Assembly (NCBI GenBank): GCA_036502005.1
Contig: DASXZH010000085.1
Span: forward strand, 1 to 23,143
Source of the DNA: DASXZH01 sp036502005
GTDB taxonomy: Bacteria; Armatimonadota; Fimbriimonadia; Fimbriimonadales; Fimbriimonadaceae
Reading direction: 5' to 3'
DNA length: 23,143 nt
Both the position numbers and the translations under genes were made by a program. Under the pieces are notes generated by a model. It saw only the letters and a list, made by a program, of their open reading frames with translations, had not been told where the DNA came from and did not search any database. This document shows positions 23,052 through 23,143 of this stretch, piece by piece; position 1 is the stretch's first letter; every line of letters begins with the position of its first letter.

Positions 23052-23143
23052 ATGGACGGTTCAGATCTTTACACACGTTTGCTGGGTGTCAGCGCTCCTT
23101 GGTTTGTCTCTTCTGTAGAGTTTGACGAGAGCAGCCAGTCAGT
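23052..23143 (+). CDS. ISL3 family transposase, N-terminal fragment (cut by window end)
   Basis: The frame from ATG 23052 stays open to the window edge (30 codons): MDGSDLYTRLLGV, then SAPWFVSSVEFDESS. The LYxxLLGxxxPWxVxxVexD pattern matches the start of ISL3-family transposases, before their zinc-ribbon region. GGGTCTACGAG from 23010 could be the element's left terminal repeat, but the partner end is outside the window. Whether the gene is intact cannot be told. Confidence 0.7.
   Translation, partial: MDGSDLYTRLLGVSAPWFVSSVEFDESSQS

Overview
The window looks like part of a chromosome of an Armatimonadota-type bacterium, most likely Fimbriimonadia-like. The best clue is a prepilin-like protein with the FTLIELLVVIAIIAIL start, an FPVFAQAK sequence after it and a C-terminal WVDGHAKSM motif. 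Short-spaced genes, TTG/GTG starts and roughly half G+C fit this. The assignment is inference; no rRNA or tRNA lies in the window.

Layout. Bases 1-183 hold an intergenic repeat and a G-run tract. A YceI-family gene (184-732, minus) lies head to head with an orphan TolC-like outer-membrane channel (911-2704, plus). From an extended -10 promoter at 2761 runs a tight plus-strand unit: three tandem TPR-sulfotransferases (2817-8072), then a protein joining a YkgJ-type cysteine cluster to an O-GlcNAc-transferase-like (GT41/SPINDLY) domain (8093-10264). Converging on it is a minus-strand unit: prepilin-like protein (14962-13913), small lipoprotein (13901-13674), a strong hairpin, a second YkgJ-GT41 fusion (13599-11308), and a periplasmic sugar-binding lipoprotein (11298-10321). 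Beyond it are ispE (minus), a secreted CocE/NonD-type hydrolase, a small secreted protein, tgt (all plus), a secreted lipoprotein and a DUF6159-like membrane protein (both minus), and the first 30 codons of a probable ISL3-family transposase cut off by the window edge.

How the genes may work together. The most unusual part is 2817-13599: three PAPS-type sulfotransferases with TPR arms, resembling tyrosylprotein sulfotransferases around the cofactor loop, beside two GT41-type transferases that carry an eight-cysteine cluster where TPRs are normally found. This suggests a cytoplasmic system that modifies proteins or peptides by sulfation and glycosylation. The neighbouring prepilin, with a tyrosine-rich acidic stretch, and Thr/Ser-rich lipoproteins are possible substrates, but nothing in the sequence proves this.

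Other notable points: the Tgt protein has lost all three zinc-ligand cysteines although the rest of the enzyme is intact; the intergenic regions from 18090 to 20890 carry several arrays with a strict 7-base period but different unit sequences; and a 20-base repeat core occurs in inverted copies near both ends of the window.
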